This document shows positions 12,373-24,903 of a stretch of DNA of 64,000 bases, piece after piece. A program made the position numbers and the translations under genes. Numbering within the stretch: position 1 is the stretch's first letter; every line of letters starts with the position of its first letter. Source of the stretch: Agroathelia rolfsii (Eukaryota > Basidiomycota > Agaricomycetes > Amylocorticiales > Amylocorticiaceae); assembly GCA_018343915.1 (NCBI GenBank), contig JABRWF010000003.1, forward strand, positions 2,914,001 to 2,978,000, read 5' to 3'. The notes under the pieces were generated by a model. That model searched no databases and was not told where the DNA came from. It was given only the letters and a program-made list of their open reading frames with translations.

Positions 12373-13301
12373 TCACACGCCTTGTTTCCAGAGGTCAAGC
12401 AAGCCCTGAAGGGATTTTTTTTTTTTTTTAGTACCTTTGGGCTTTGTTCAATGTATAGATGACTCTATACCTTCATCAACTGTTGAACTTCAACAACTGC
12501 GTCGACATATTTGCTCAACGGCGTCTCCTGGGTATTACGCACAGGAGAGGCTGTCTTGACTTCGACCTGCCATGGTGTGTCGGGATGTGCGGCCATAGGC
12601 TCGCCTGTTGTTGTATTCACCTGACCCAGCCAATGCCATGAGATCCCTTTGCTCATCTCTCTACTGGAAAATGGATATGGACAGACGTACAGACTCCTGC
12701 TGAGACATTTGGATCAGCAACGGGCCCCGTCTAAATATGTATCCACGTTTGTAGACCTGTGTGCGCTGTGTGTAGCCTAGGCCAGACGCAAGGGCGAGGG
12801 CGTCACCTGCGATGACTTGACAGGTTGCCCACGGCCGTACGGTCGCCTCGGGATGCATCCTGGCAGGCTCTGGTTTGAGATAGGAAAAAAGTACCCTGTT
12901 CCCCGCACGTGTGTTAAGTCAACCGATCAAATTTGAAGGAGGAGGAACAATATAGATATGTACCATCCGGGATCTGATCCGTCCAGTTCTTGTTTAGCCC
13001 TCAGGAGCACAGGCTCATTACCCTGCTCGCGTTGTATATGTGCATCGGGCGGCTCAAACACGATCTCGCGTGTGTGCATGGTACGGGCAGATTCGCTTAT
13101 GATGGAAAAGCGATTGGATATGACCTTGAAGTCTGGGAAGAAGACAAGGGCGTTCGTTACATGGTGGTAAATAAAAAAATAAAAAATTGACGAGTAAGAT
13201 CATGATGGTCGTTTGGGAGAAGATGCAAGGACAATAGAAAAGTAGGTACCTCTAGCATAGAATTCACCGAAGAGAATAACCTCATAATAAGTGGTGGACA
13301 T
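12373..13301 (-). CDS. MED18: Mediator complex subunit 18
   Basis: Five exons (13301-13250, 13132-12964, 12895-12691, 12620-12471, 12405-12373) give 202 residues. The start matches the Med18 pattern (YYEVILFGEFYAR), followed by TREIVFEPP, the FRRGPLLIQM strand and WQVEVKTASPVRN, ending GLLDLWKQGV. The last exon codes only ten residues plus the stop but carries the conserved GLLDL end. Med18 belongs to the Mediator head module, which links transcription factors to RNA polymerase II. An alternative reading of the third intron as only 27-34 bases was rejected because a 70-base intron ending at 12621 keeps frame and gives the expected protein. Confidence 0.85.
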
Positions 13302-13621
13302 GGGATGAGGCAAGAACAATAAGAATAAGCTGAACAAGGTTTGAACAAGAAGAAAGAAGTTGAAGAGGACTGGTATGGATATTGTGGCTGTGCAGATAAT
13401 AATTGGAAACTGATTAATCAAAGACAGTTGGCTATAATATGGCAGGGGGCCATCACGGCTATTGGCACCTCCATCATTTATTCCCTTCATCCAAACGTCG
13501 CTCCTTTCTGCCACTTCTCTGCCATCTTAGCTGACTTGGGTTGTTTGCCTCAAGGCTTCTTGCCCCTACTTCTATCTGTCATCACCCCCAAATAATACTC
13601 TTGTTTTTCTGACCTCCTCCC
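13302..13621. other. Divergent promoter region, MED18 / unknown gene
   Basis: These 320 bases separate two start codons pointing away from each other. The half next to the plus-strand gene is pyrimidine-rich, as in many fungal leaders. No specific site was recognised. Confidence 0.45.
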
Positions 13622-15101
13622 ATGTCTTCTTCTGCCATTCCTCTGGCCGTCTCCGTTCCTCCCCTCTCTCCCTACACTCTCCCCATGAGCGAGAGGAGCT
13701 CCAGGACTTACGCGTGCTCCATCTCTCTCGCCTCTCCAAATCCTATGCTCTGCTACAAATCCGACCGCACCCCAACACCGTCCTCATCTGAATCGACCCT
13801 GGTTTCTTCCTCCTCTTCCTCCCATTCGGATCCCCGTGCCTCTGGCCTGCGTTCCATCCTGTCTTCCCTCTCACTCAATAGCCTCAAGTTTTGGAAAAGA
13901 AAAGCAAAACCGTGCCATGATAAGGAGGGTCATGTGACGGGTCATGTGTTCAATCTGTTCCCCAGCAACCTCGAGGAGGTGCTTACAGTTGCTAGGTACG
14001 GTGTTCCCAACAGTCAAGATTCTTTTTCTTTTCTTTTTCTTTCACGAGTACTGACAGACTCGTGATGGATGTAGATGCCCCGAGATCTATGATGTGAACA
14101 CCGTGAGGAGGTCTTTTCAGATCATAGCCGATACAGTACGGTGCGGGACAGATTCGCCTCTGCTGCTCAAAGAAATAGAAGAGTGGAACGAGTGTCAAGT
14201 TGACACGTTCCTGACTTTATTTTTTGAAGCCGTCGCAGACACACACGGTTGGCTTTGGAATGGGTAAGTGGAACAAGCATTATCCTATTTTTATTTTTAT
14301 CACTGGATTCAAATCGAATAAAACAATAGATCATTTAGTGATTTCTTCGGATCTCTGCCGCCTTCGTGGTTTTACCTCGATTTCATCTCCCGCTTGGCGC
14401 GCATGAACGTCAGAAATGCAAAGCTCGTGTTCGACCTGGGTTATCTTGATCTCATTATGAGGGTTGTCATCCTACTGCGTAATAGAACAAGTACAGCTTT
14501 GCTCGATATATGCGACGAGACCCTCCTCATCTGCGCATCCTATCCGGAGCTCAGGGAGAAAATAGACGCCCATCCAGTTCTGCTCCTCTGGCCGAGATCA
14601 CATCCGCCATCCCTGCGTGATGAAGAACTGAGTGTTGAGGAGTACCTAATACAAAGATACAACGGCTGGATGTTTACCGAAAGACGTCTAAAATCCTCCC
14701 GACTACGTCAAATCTATAACCTTCTCAACGCATGTGAAACATTCGAAAACACTTATGCGTCCATCGATGATTCCTGCCAAACACACGCAATCCACCATCA
14801 ATTGGGATGGGGTTCGTGCCTAGATATATGTTTTGACCTGATTGTCTTTGCTGCGTGAGTTCAGCACCATCTGTCATGGCGTCGATGGCCATTCCTAAAC
14901 TAAGTTTCTCATGTCCCTTACAGATATTCTGCGGATGTTGTTTGCAGCAGCCAAGCAGTTTGGGATTTCCTCGACATCAACACTGTCCGACATCGTGAAA
15001 TACACGATATCTGCATCGATGTTCTAGAAGGCTCCGATACATCCGTACCTGAGCCTCTAACACCCGGCGGTGCCGGTGTATGTTCTCATGGCAAGTTGTG
15101 A
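13622..15101 (+). CDS. Unknown protein with Ser-rich N-terminus
   Basis: Exons 13622-13995, 14075-14263, 14330-14854 and 14924-15101 keep frame and give 421 residues. The first ~95 residues are low-complexity, rich in Ser and Pro, and end in a basic patch (KFWKRKAK). The rest looks like an ordered, mostly helical domain with many Leu, Trp and Cys residues. I do not recognise a family; no catalytic motif, signal peptide or membrane segment is evident. Consistent splicing over three introns supports a real gene. It shares a 320-base divergent promoter with MED18. Confidence 0.65.
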
Positions 15102-16888
15102 CTTGCTCTACTCCCTTCGATCATATCTATCGGTTGAATGCCGTAGGTATCTATTTTCTTCTTACCTCTTACTTTGTATCAGTTTTTTTTTTTTGTATTT
15201 CGTCGTTTCTCCCCTATCCCACGCCTCTGTCTCTCTTGTCCCCTTTCTTGCTGTGCATCTGGACTCTTCTACATGCATCATGACTCACAGTGACGACCAA
15301 TTTTTCTTGTATTATACGCATATTATACCACCAGCTCTTTTTTTTTTCAGCGATATATCGTAGTTCGACTTGGAGAAAAATGTTCAATCAAAAATGATTG
15401 TAGAACTGTTGACTTTGCAGGGATAGTTTGCTGCGAACGATGGATAGATGGCTTAGCTATAACTGGAACTTTCTAGACTGCTATGAAAGGTTTGACTCAC
15501 AGCCGGGGAACGGGCTTTGAATGACGTGTAGATGGTGTGGAGTAACTATTTGCCGGGCCGGGGTATCGATGCCGCGGCCGTAAATATTTCCACGTTGGCG
15601 GTATTCGCATACAGCCCAGCTTTGGCGCTTCAACCTGTAGCAACGCCATAACACGGGAAAGCTGATACAGGCAGTGACACGACGGTCTCCGAGACCGCCC
15701 CGGATTTGCCAAAGCAGCATGTATCTCATAATCTAATTAATCCTCGATCAATGCACCTCCGGTGTGTAGTATGCAGTGTTATGTGCGGGGAATGCACGAG
15801 TTTCTTCTACATGTTTGCAACGAGGCCGGCCGCATTCTGATTTATTGCAAGCCAGCCTTAAAGTAGCCATGATTACGAGTGTCACATCGAGTCTCTTGAC
15901 TTCTCCCCTCCTTCATACTTCCCCATAAGCATTAGTTGACCGTCTCTTTTGGATCAATTCAATGATGAACAAGTGCCATAACGGTCGTCGTTCGTTCCTA
16001 GTCTTCAAGTTATGTCATGGTCATGGCCGTATGCGAATGATGGCTCCAATTCAACGGTGATCACAAGTCCGAAGAATTGTGTGTACTAGTACATACTCAA
16101 AATGGTATGAGGAATGTAGCTAACCCAAACTAGAACCACAAAACTTTGTTGCATAGCCCCGTGTGTGAGGCCAGTAACGAAGAGGCGTGATGTTTTGATG
16201 CAGACCTGTGTGTTATACATAACTCAAGAATGAAGGCAAGCCACGCCCAGCTCCAAGACGTGAGTACTGTATACTGATTCTTCATACTTGCGACACACAG
16301 CTGAATAGCATTTGGACGAGGACAAGCCCATCATCCAATTGCTGTGAAACACGACGGCTGCAAGACATATGACCTCGCTCGATATCGCTTCTATGAACGA
16401 GTGACGCTTATGATAAGAAACGAAGTGAATGGTGCTTTTTTTAAGGGCTAAAAGTCGGTCGAATTGCTATATAGATACCGCAGGTTTTTTTGCTGGCACG
16501 TAGTTAGGGATTGCCATGGATTATCCCGCTGGGTGTCGCATTCTAGTCCACTATCCCAGACCTAATGGGGGAGATCGGTCATCATAGGAGACCTGTGCGA
16601 GAGTGAGAGATTGCCGGTGATGGTGGTGTGTGGAGGCGCACTTGGGCACGCGTGACGTCGTGATCACGTGACGATGAGTGACCCTTGTGCTTGTGCTTTT
16701 GCCGTGTGTGTGTCTGCGCCGTCGTCGTCGTCGTCGTGCACGCCAGTGCCAGCACAACGCATTGGCCATTCGATTTTCACATCATTGGCGTGGTTTCTGT
16801 GTTGGTTACATGCTTTGCTCTCTGTTAATTTTATAGCCCCCCTCCCCTTTCCCATACATACATATATATCACATCTAGACACCCAACC
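15102..16888. other. 1.8 kb gene-free stretch
   Basis: Only short chance frames are seen. It holds a copy of the palindrome TGTACTAGTACA at 16082-16093 and a short (GTC)n tract near 16719-16738, just upstream of the CUE-domain gene. No RNA gene or transposon ends were recognised. Confidence 0.5.
16082..16093. repeat. Palindrome TGTACTAGTACA (copy 2)
   Basis: Perfect 12-base palindrome with the same core, upstream of the CUE-domain gene. Confidence 0.8.
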
Positions 16889-19800
16889 ATGGGCCCAGTT
16901 CCTCCTCCCAAGTACACCAGCACTCCCTCGTCCGAGTCCACGGCCAGTAATAGCGTTGCTAGCAGCACCCGTCCCAAGTCCCATCTGCGCCCTGGTGAGC
17001 ATGTGCCTATTATCCCCTGTTTCACCGTATTGTATACCAATCCAATCATTTCCTTGCTCAGAAAGGCCGGCCATATCCCGGACAGACACAGACGCCCTAC
17101 TCTCTTATTACTACCAGACTGGCTCTAGTACAAGTCCCAGTCGCTCTCCCGCAACTTCGCCTGTAGCTGAACCTAACAGCCCGAGCGCACATCACCCTAC
17201 GATACGGTTGCTTTCAGGTAATAGTAGCAGGAGTAGTAGCAGGCATCGACAAAGAGACTCGGAGTCTTCCGAATATTCTACCGCATCTTTTGAGGAACAA
17301 GGCCAACAACAAGAGCGGCCACCAGCCCCGTTGAGACACTCGCCCTCTGTTCTCAGACGCTCACGCGCACCCTCTGAAAAAGGACCTGATCACCGCCGTC
17401 TGCACATCGTAGAGATGGGCCAGATCGATGAAAGCGCAACACCGCGACTGTCAAATAAAGCGTCGCTACGCGATATAGGAGAAGACATCCGATCGCGGCG
17501 GGGTATGGACAGCGGCCTCTCGCTCGTTGCGCCTCCTGATGTGACCTCATCTGATTCCTATGCGTACCCGCGCTCTCCGCCGACTGCACCGATCATCTCC
17601 AAGACGATCTCTCAAGACAAGTCGAGCGTCCACTCTCGCTCGGCATCCGAGGCTACCAGCTCAACACCTACATCAGGCAAAAATCCACGGGAAATAGGCA
17701 TCATTGGCATGAATTCCGCGTCGGGCACATCGCCTGTACCGTTGACGCCCAACACGCAACTCCAACCGCCTCTATTCCAAGTCCCACAATCGCGATCACC
17801 CTCGCCTCTTGTGGCTGCCTCCCAGAGGTCATCGTCTTCCGAAAGGTTGCCGTCTTCGAATAGAGCATCACCGGCTGTTTCGTCGTCGAGCCCCTTGGCC
17901 ACACCGCAAATCCCGTCGAATATTCCAAACATCACTACGCCCGAAATTGGCCAAGAAAAAGACATTGGTGCACCAGTAGCACCCCCCGTCATCATCCCAT
18001 TAAGCTCGGACCAAATCCCTCCTGCAACAGCCTCTCTCTCAAAAGTCTCTCGCGAACCTTCAGCAGAATCATCCTCTTCTATGGCTGCCCAGCATCTTCC
18101 ACCATGGGTGTCGCCACCATTTTCGCCTGTCTCCACCACATCATCAACGGCGTCTTCTTTCTTGTATTATCAACCAGGTTTGCATGCAACGGCGGGCCCT
18201 TTGCCGCCTCCGCCTCGTGCGATTTTCGCCATTGATCCCGATGCTCCGCCGCCGCCACGCCCACCAAGGATGCAAAGCCCACCCCCACCCAACGCGAGCC
18301 TAAGAGCGGCTATGAAACAGTCCCTACTTTTGCCAGCAAGCGTTGAGAAGGTACTCGCAACCAAGAAGTCGAATAAATCGATGCGCAGCGAGCATGATGA
18401 TCAGCAACCTTCTAATAACCCCGCGCAGAGCCTGCACAAACGAGACATCGCACATTCAGAGTGAGTATTAATTATATTAATCACACTTGTCTTGTCTTTC
18501 GGTACTTATATAGTGGCATATCAGGTTTGCGGATTCTCATTCCAGTCACGAACACCCTGTTGGCAATCATATACGTGAGGGCGCGTTCCCGCCTTCTACG
18601 ATTATGACGAACGAGCCCACGGCAACGGAGATGACAACGTCAACGTCCGCTTCTTCCCCTGTTCCAGAACCTAAGATTCAACCATCTCCAGAAATTAAGC
18701 CGAGACCCTTGGACGTAGGCGATCGTCCCTCTGGCGACAGTGCACCTTCTGCTGGTCTTGTAAATCCTCCTCGCAGCGCCGCTTTGCCCCCGGATAGCGA
18801 TCATGGGTCACCACCACCGCCAGTACCACCTGCCAAATCATCCCCGCCTAGACGTAGCCGCCCATTGAGTTGGATCGGCGTCAGCCCCCGAGGTAGCCCC
18901 CGTGCCTCTCTGGATTCCGTCAGCAGTCGGCTCTCCGGCTCCTCCTCCTCCAGATCATCATCGAGCGAGATCGACAACACGCCGCCAAACGCATCGCTCC
19001 GCCGCATCGCATCGACACGCTCGCGCTCGCCCACACCGAGCGAGAACGATTACACCTTGACGCCCAGCACAAACGCTGCCAATAATCTCAAGGCTGCCTT
19101 CAATCTGAAGCGGTTCTCGTCCTTGCCGCGCACGCCTGCGTCGATTCTCTCCGCGGCGAGCAGGCGGTCCAGTCTGTCATCGTCGTCGGGTGGCGGCGGC
19201 CACCGGCGCACGCCCTCGCCCATCTATGAGGAGGAGCCGCGGCAGGCGTATGAGGAGCTGCGGTTTCAGCAGCCTCCTCTTGAGCAGCAGGAGCGGCCGA
19301 GGCCGATCAAGCCTAAGACGAAGATTCGGGCGGAGATGCCTGCAGCGATGAATTTTAACGATGTCCTAGAGAAGAAGACGCCTGGGCAGCGCGCGATTGG
19401 GTATGCAGTGAAGATTAATGAGCTTTGGATGAGTGACTGTGGGCTTGGTGACTGGGTTGTATTGATGAATGAGAGAGGTTTGTGATTCTTTTATTTTTAT
19501 TTTTATAGGGTGTATTTTGATAATTGACGCGGTTTACAGGCAAGAATCCAGGTAGGGTAAACAAGCGGACGACAGTCATGCCGCCGGTGCCATCGACAGC
19601 CTCAGCTGCAGCGTTCCAGCATCAAACGAGGCATGTTTCACGGTCGTCGATGGCTTCTGAGGCTACGTTCCCGCGACGGCCAGATGCGTACACGGCGACG
19701 GATCTCTCTGTCCAAGATGGCGATGACTTTTTCACCTCGAGCATGCCCCCTCCTCCGGCCTTGCCGTACCCATCTCTCGCCACCACCCCCTCCGTTGCAC

Positions 19801-20543
19801 GGTCGACGCCTCCACTGTCCTCCATCTTGAGTGCTCCCTCGAGTGTCCGCTTACCAAGCACCATTACGACCAAGCCTAGCACGAGCTTCTTCTCCCTTGG
19901 GCGCAAAAACAGCGTCTCGAAGCGAGAGCGCACCGGCACGATCCTTGGGAACCCTGTCTCATCGGTCTTTATAGACTCTTCTTCCTCCTCCGTCGCCTCC
20001 TCTCGTAAACTGCTCGCCAAGTCACCACCGGCACCGGCACCGAACCCGCGACCGGTTCAAGTCACGTCCACACCTCCCGTCCCCGGCGGGCCGCGTGCGC
20101 CGCCCACCAAGGTTCGCCGCTCGCAGACGATGATGGCTATGGCGCAGCCAATGCAAATGGCCCCTTCCACTTCCTCACAATGGTCCGACTCGGGTCATGG
20201 CGGCTATGGAAGCGGGGGCGGCGGCGGTTACCGAGACCGGGACCGAGACACGTACCGCCTGAGCACGATCCCGCTCCGGCCGACTGTACTCGGGCCGGCT
20301 TCGTCTTCAACTTCCTCGTTGGTACCCAAATCGTCGTCTGCTGGTGGTGGTAGCCCGGGTAGCGCGACATATTTGCGTCCGCAGGATCCAGAGTTTGCAC
20401 GTCAGGTGGACAAGCTGGCGGATCTGTTGCCCCATGCGGAACGGTCCATTCTCGCAGGCTATCTGCGTCGTTCGGGCCAGGATATTTTGGCGATTGGGCA
20501 GTATCTGGAGGATGAGAAGAACGGCACGCTGCGGAGGAACTGA
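16889..20543 (+). CDS. Large disordered protein with C-terminal CUE-like domain
   Basis: Exons 16889-16994, 17062-18460, 18525-19477 and 19540-20543 join in frame to 1153 residues. The start has a good context (ACCATGG). Most of the protein is Ser/Pro/Arg-rich and probably disordered, with several proline stretches that could bind SH3 or EVH1 domains. Two ordered islands stand out: a block around residues 790-815 (RAIGYAVKINELW, then DCGLGDW) directly before the last intron, and the last ~45 residues (KLADLLPHAERSIL, then DILAIGQYLED), which have the spacing of a CUE/UBA ubiquitin-binding helix bundle. This suggests a scaffold in signalling or traffic that reads ubiquitin. I cannot name an orthologue. 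Confidence 0.75.
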
Positions 20544-21079
20544 AAAATTGTACATATATGCTCTCCTGTGCATGCTCTGTTCCGATTTTGGTTTGTTTTC
20601 CTCTCCTCTTTCTTTCTTTCTTTCTTTTCCCCCCCCATTATTTGGTTTTTACTTGGATTGGCATATCTTCGCCCTTGAGCTAACTTATCCCCCGTACCAT
20701 CTTACTTTCCCCATCTTTTCTTTCTCTTTTTATCATGTTTATATTTCATGCACGTACACGGACTCAGCACGACTCGCCCGGGAAGAAAAAAGGAAAAAAA
20801 AAGGAAGAATCGTAATTCCTGTAACATTAATTCATCATTATTACGAACTAACTGCTGAATCCCCCCCCCCCTCCCTAAAAAGAACTTTATCATTTTTTTT
20901 CGATGATCGGATTCAGTATTCTAATATCGATAATATGGATCGCAATTTTTTTTTTCAATTCAATCATGCTATTAACGTTTTCTGATCTATGCTTTGTCAT
21001 GTCGTTTTTGATTACACCTTATGGACAGCGAGAATATAGATAATCAATACTATGCCTGGTTTTCATCTTCTTATTCTGC
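20544..21079. other. Convergent 3' region, CUE-domain gene / HEI10
   Basis: Two genes end facing this segment. It contains T-, C- and A-rich runs typical of fungal 3' ends and no coding signal. Confidence 0.5.
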
Positions 21080-23280
21080 TTAAGTTATGAGACCTGCAGA
21101 AGGCTTGAATCGCCCCGGTTGGCGTACGGGTGTAGGCATGAATGCTAGTTGTTGCCCAGTGATGAATTAGTATAGTGGGTTACATTGGCGGAATGAATTT
21201 ACATGAGAACTCACGTCGTTGAACCGGTTTACGGACGATTCTTGGGTTGACGTTGGCGGCAGCAGTATGACCGGGGGAGACAGCAGATACCCATCCATGA
21301 TTTGTAGAGGCAGGTTGCTGCTGCTGCTGCTGCTGGTGACGAATGGAATGGATTGGTGTTGCAGAAGCTGTTCTCTGTGGCTGCGGCTGCGGCACCATGC
21401 CCGTGTTCTCGCTCTCGTTAACATGCTCCGATCGCGTGGATGAACCAATGCTCAGGTGATGAAACTGCTGCTGGGGTGTCGGCGTCTGGGCGAGCTGAGC
21501 ATGGGCCTCGAATGGCTGGCGCTGGGCATGGGATACCATCATCCCTCCTCGTCTGTGATTACTGCCACCACTGTCGATGCTCATCGTCTTCCGGGTTGTA
21601 TGTGGGGGGTTTGAGTGCCATGGATTTTGTGGGTCGACTGCGGAGGGGTAGAAAGGTCTCGATTTGTCAGTGGACTGTACTCCCTGTGCTTGCATGATGG
21701 GTAATATTGGCTGCTGATACTATGTAAGACCAGGTTTTAATCAGACTTCAAGCTTTGGCTAGGTGTCGCAAGTATATTGAATAGTGTCACCTGGGTATGG
21801 TCCCCTGCGTCGCTCAAGTAGCCACCGCCAGAAGTGTTTTCAACAGTCATGGCGGGTGGTCTGTCCTGCATCTGTATTGACGATGTCCTGATATCTAGTG
21901 CATCTTTAGTGGCAAACTCTACAAGTTTCTGATCATGTCGACTTGGAGAGCAGTCCATTCCGCACCACTATTGATGGATATTGATTTCCCCAGTAATGCT
22001 TTGCGCTTAATTTTATCATATTGCGTCTGAAGAGATACAAGTAAGTGAAAATCGAAAAATGTTAGATAAAGAGCTACCTTGAGTTTGGTGTATTCCTTGT
22101 CATTCTCACGGGCTGTTTCCTGTAGATCGCGTACTTTCTTGCGTTCGAGTTCCATATCTCGTTGATATTCTATAGATAACGGGCAATGAAAACCCCGTGC
22201 GATGAGTAGAGTCTACTTATATTCTCACCTGCAATTTTGTTAGAGAGGAGAGCAATTTCGCTATTCGCTGCAGAATTCGTCAATATTCACAACGTAAAAG
22301 TTGATTAGGATGGAGGTAACTCACCCTCTCTGACAACATTATCCAATTGCTTGCTTAACTGGGCGTTCTTGTCATTCAAGTTTCGAATAACGGCTTCTTG
22401 AAATACGCTTGAATGTAACAAGAATATCAACATGCGATCATGCCAAAATGTTGCATGATAAGAAATGCATTTACCTTTCTTGATGAATCTGATATTGCCA
22501 GAAGGCTATAGCACTACAGTTCTCCTTTTAAATGCACTGTTAGATAAAGTGTGTTGTTGAGATGCATACCGCCCACAGATCTCAAGAATAAGTGCGGGAC
22601 TGAGGCCCGACAAAACAGACTATGATCAAGATTGTCATATCAGTCACATAAAAGCTGGGTATATGCGCACTAAATTGTCACTCGCCGTTTTGTAGTCATT
22701 CGTAGGATGAAGAGAACACATCTAAAGCACATAGATCTGCATTTTCAGCCGGCATATGAAAGTGAAAGGAGATACCACAATGTCGTCGCTGTGATCGTAG
22801 GATCAAGAGTGAGAAAAGGGTAGTTAGGCATTCGGAGGGATCGAAATGACACATACGGTTCAGTGAGAGATGTTTCACATGCTGCATCAAGTTTGAACCA
22901 GATGTAATGATGGTACCAAGTAGTTTGTATTACTGACCAGGGCACAATCTTGCCGAGTTGAATAGTTCATTCGCGCATTCGACTACCAAACGATTATTCT
23001 ATTGTACATCCGGCTTATAATTGAATTTAACATTACCACAAAATATGTGAGAACCTTCGACAACCCAAACCGCCGTCGATAAGAAGGATAGGTTTTAGCA
23101 AGATTCAAGTTGCTAAAGGGGTGCTCAAGTCCAGACGTCTACGACATACATGTTGTCTGAAGTTCGGTTAAGGAATGGATATTCTCTCTGATATATAATA
23201 AGGGCAATACGCACCACTACAGCCTTGTCCGTAAGTGACTTTCTGCAAGTGAGTCGATTACAACGTAGGTCTGTCTCCAT
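21080..23280 (-). CDS. HEI10: Meiotic crossover RING protein, HEI10/Zip3 family
   Basis: I reconstruct sixteen exons: 23280-23215, 23156-23150, 23054-23037, 22982-22938, 22881-22857, 22788-22776, 22721-22671, 22619-22570, 22513-22475, 22407-22325, 22267-22229, 22169-22078, 22026-21966, 21918-21791, 21719-21215 and 21144-21080 (about 428 residues). The RING reads LRCNRLTC, then AVVTTCSHIFC, then LCPAC. It is followed by the family block GLSPALILEICGRAI and FWQYQIHQE, a coiled coil and a Gln-rich tail. HEI10/CCNB1IP1 is a SUMO or ubiquitin E3 that marks crossover sites on meiotic chromosomes. The exon of 7 bases supplies TT and the first base of a RING cysteine. The junction between exons 13 and 14 is uncertain: other choices give introns of 35-50 bases. 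Confidence 0.85.
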
Positions 23281-23815
23281 CGTGTGCAATTAATGAGTGG
23301 AATGCAAGTCACAGTATACAAGAAACCGAAGACCTGGAGCGGAAGCAGATTTTTTTGATGTAATGCCGGTGCATGAACCAGACCATTCAACCTAGTGCCA
23401 TGGGCTAAAAGAAAATCCTATCCCGCATTGTAAGCGAGGTGTGTCAATACAGAGGAGAAGGCAGTAATGCATTAGAGATCGGGGATCACTGATTGACGTG
23501 GATATTTGTCTGGTAGGAACATTAGAGCCCTCTTGTCGGATTGTATATAGACCTTTATCAATACGTATGAATAGGTATCTTGTTTGGACCCACGTTCAGT
23601 CAAGAGGTACCAGCGCCATCGCGTCCGACAAGCCACCTAAACTTTTGTAATCCCAATCAAGATCAATAATGAACATCACGGATGTATTTTTTTATCGAAT
23701 CAGCAAAACAACATAGTTATAAGATATACAATGGTGTCAGAGGCACTAACGTACAACGAGTCTCGAAACTCTAGATACAAGGTTCAGCAAAACACAGCAG
23801 AAAAAAATATGGCGA
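23281..23815. other. Intergenic region, HEI10 promoter / DRE2 3' end
   Basis: Both flanking genes are on the minus strand, so this holds the HEI10 promoter. No gene or recognised site is seen. Confidence 0.45.
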
Positions 23816-24903
23816 CTAGATATCATCCATGCCCAAGTCAATCTCGACTTTCTCTCCGGGCTTGAATGCTGGCAAGCCTATTGCAATATTTAAAAATTTC
23901 TTCCACAAGCAGCAAAAATAAGTGACATACCGAGATAGGGGCAGCTTGAGCAGCGGAAAGCATCCCCAAGGTAGCAGTTGCCACAGCTGCTCGTTGCCTT
24001 TGGAGCGGCCGCAGCTGCGGCAAGGAGCCTGTCCTTCTCGCTCCGAGTGACCTCGACGGCACTACCCATCTCTGAGCCATCGAGAACGACGATTTTGCTC
24101 TTTGCCAACTCCTCAGCTTCAAGCTCAGCTAAGCCACAAGTGCAATTTTTGCAGGCCTTCTTTCTACGGGGCGCTGCAGCGTCAACGGGCTCGCATGTTG
24201 GAACAGGCCGCTTTTTGTCCTCTTCACTTAGCAATGACTCAGCATCGATCAGAGGTGTTGATGGCGAGCTGAGGGTCCACAAAGCCTTCTTGGAGGACTG
24301 TCGCTGAGGGTCCATGAGACGTCGTCTAGGCAGTGGCACAGAGCCAGGAGCCCCTGACTTGAGGGGAGCAGACGCTCCAGCCGAATGTACCGGCTTTTGG
24401 GCAATAAGAACGGAGTCATCGGATGAGAGAACATGTAATCCTGTTAGCGTCAAATCCGAGGACATGTTTTTGGCCGACTGTCCACCACTCAGTAGGTGCA
24501 GTGTACCGGAAGGTGCCAATCCCGAGTAAAGCTGGGGTAATAAGTTTGCTAGCCTGGGCTGAAGTTCGGTGTATTCCGCAGGTGAGAGTGTTATGTGCAC
24601 TGAAGAGTAAGCAGACGGTGCAAGCGATGTCGCTGGAAAGAATAAGCAAAAAAAAAACCGTCTTAAAAGACACGAACTAACATATAGAAGAAGAAGAAAG
24701 AAGGATGACATGCCTTGGTCGACCAGTCTATCCAGCATCTGACGCTCGACTTGTCTTGTCTGCTCCAACTCGCTTACAAGAGCCTGATACTTGCCATCCA
24801 GCGCAGTTGAGGGGGAGCCGATGACCAGTGCTGGACCCTTTATGGGCACTGCTGTAACAACATTGCTGGATGCCTTTGGATCGAAAATGGCGGAGGGGGA
24901 CAT
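23816..24903 (-). CDS. DRE2: Fe-S cluster assembly protein DRE2 (anamorsin/CIAPIN1)
   Basis: Three exons (24903-24714, 24632-23931, 23877-23816) give 317 residues. The C-terminal CIAPIN1 domain is complete: the first cysteine motif is [12 protein letters not shown] and the second [20 protein letters not shown], followed by [12 protein letters not shown] across the last intron. These cysteines carry the 2Fe-2S and 4Fe-4S clusters. The N-terminal half resembles the degenerate methyltransferase-like domain of the family. With Tah18, Dre2 feeds electrons into cytosolic Fe-S assembly. The first intron must start with GC (CAAG then GCATGT at 24713) to keep frame; the nearest GT gives a shifted protein. 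The gene is single and has no functional neighbour. Confidence 0.92.

Noticed and set aside
12657..12690. Apparent 27-34 base intron in MED18
   Set aside because: A 70-base intron (12690-12621) keeps frame and gives the expected Med18 sequence QQESVNTTTGEP.
16668..16888. Upstream extension of the large CUE-domain frame to 16668
   Set aside because: It runs through a (GTC)n tract and promoter-like sequence; the spliced start at 16889 has a better context.
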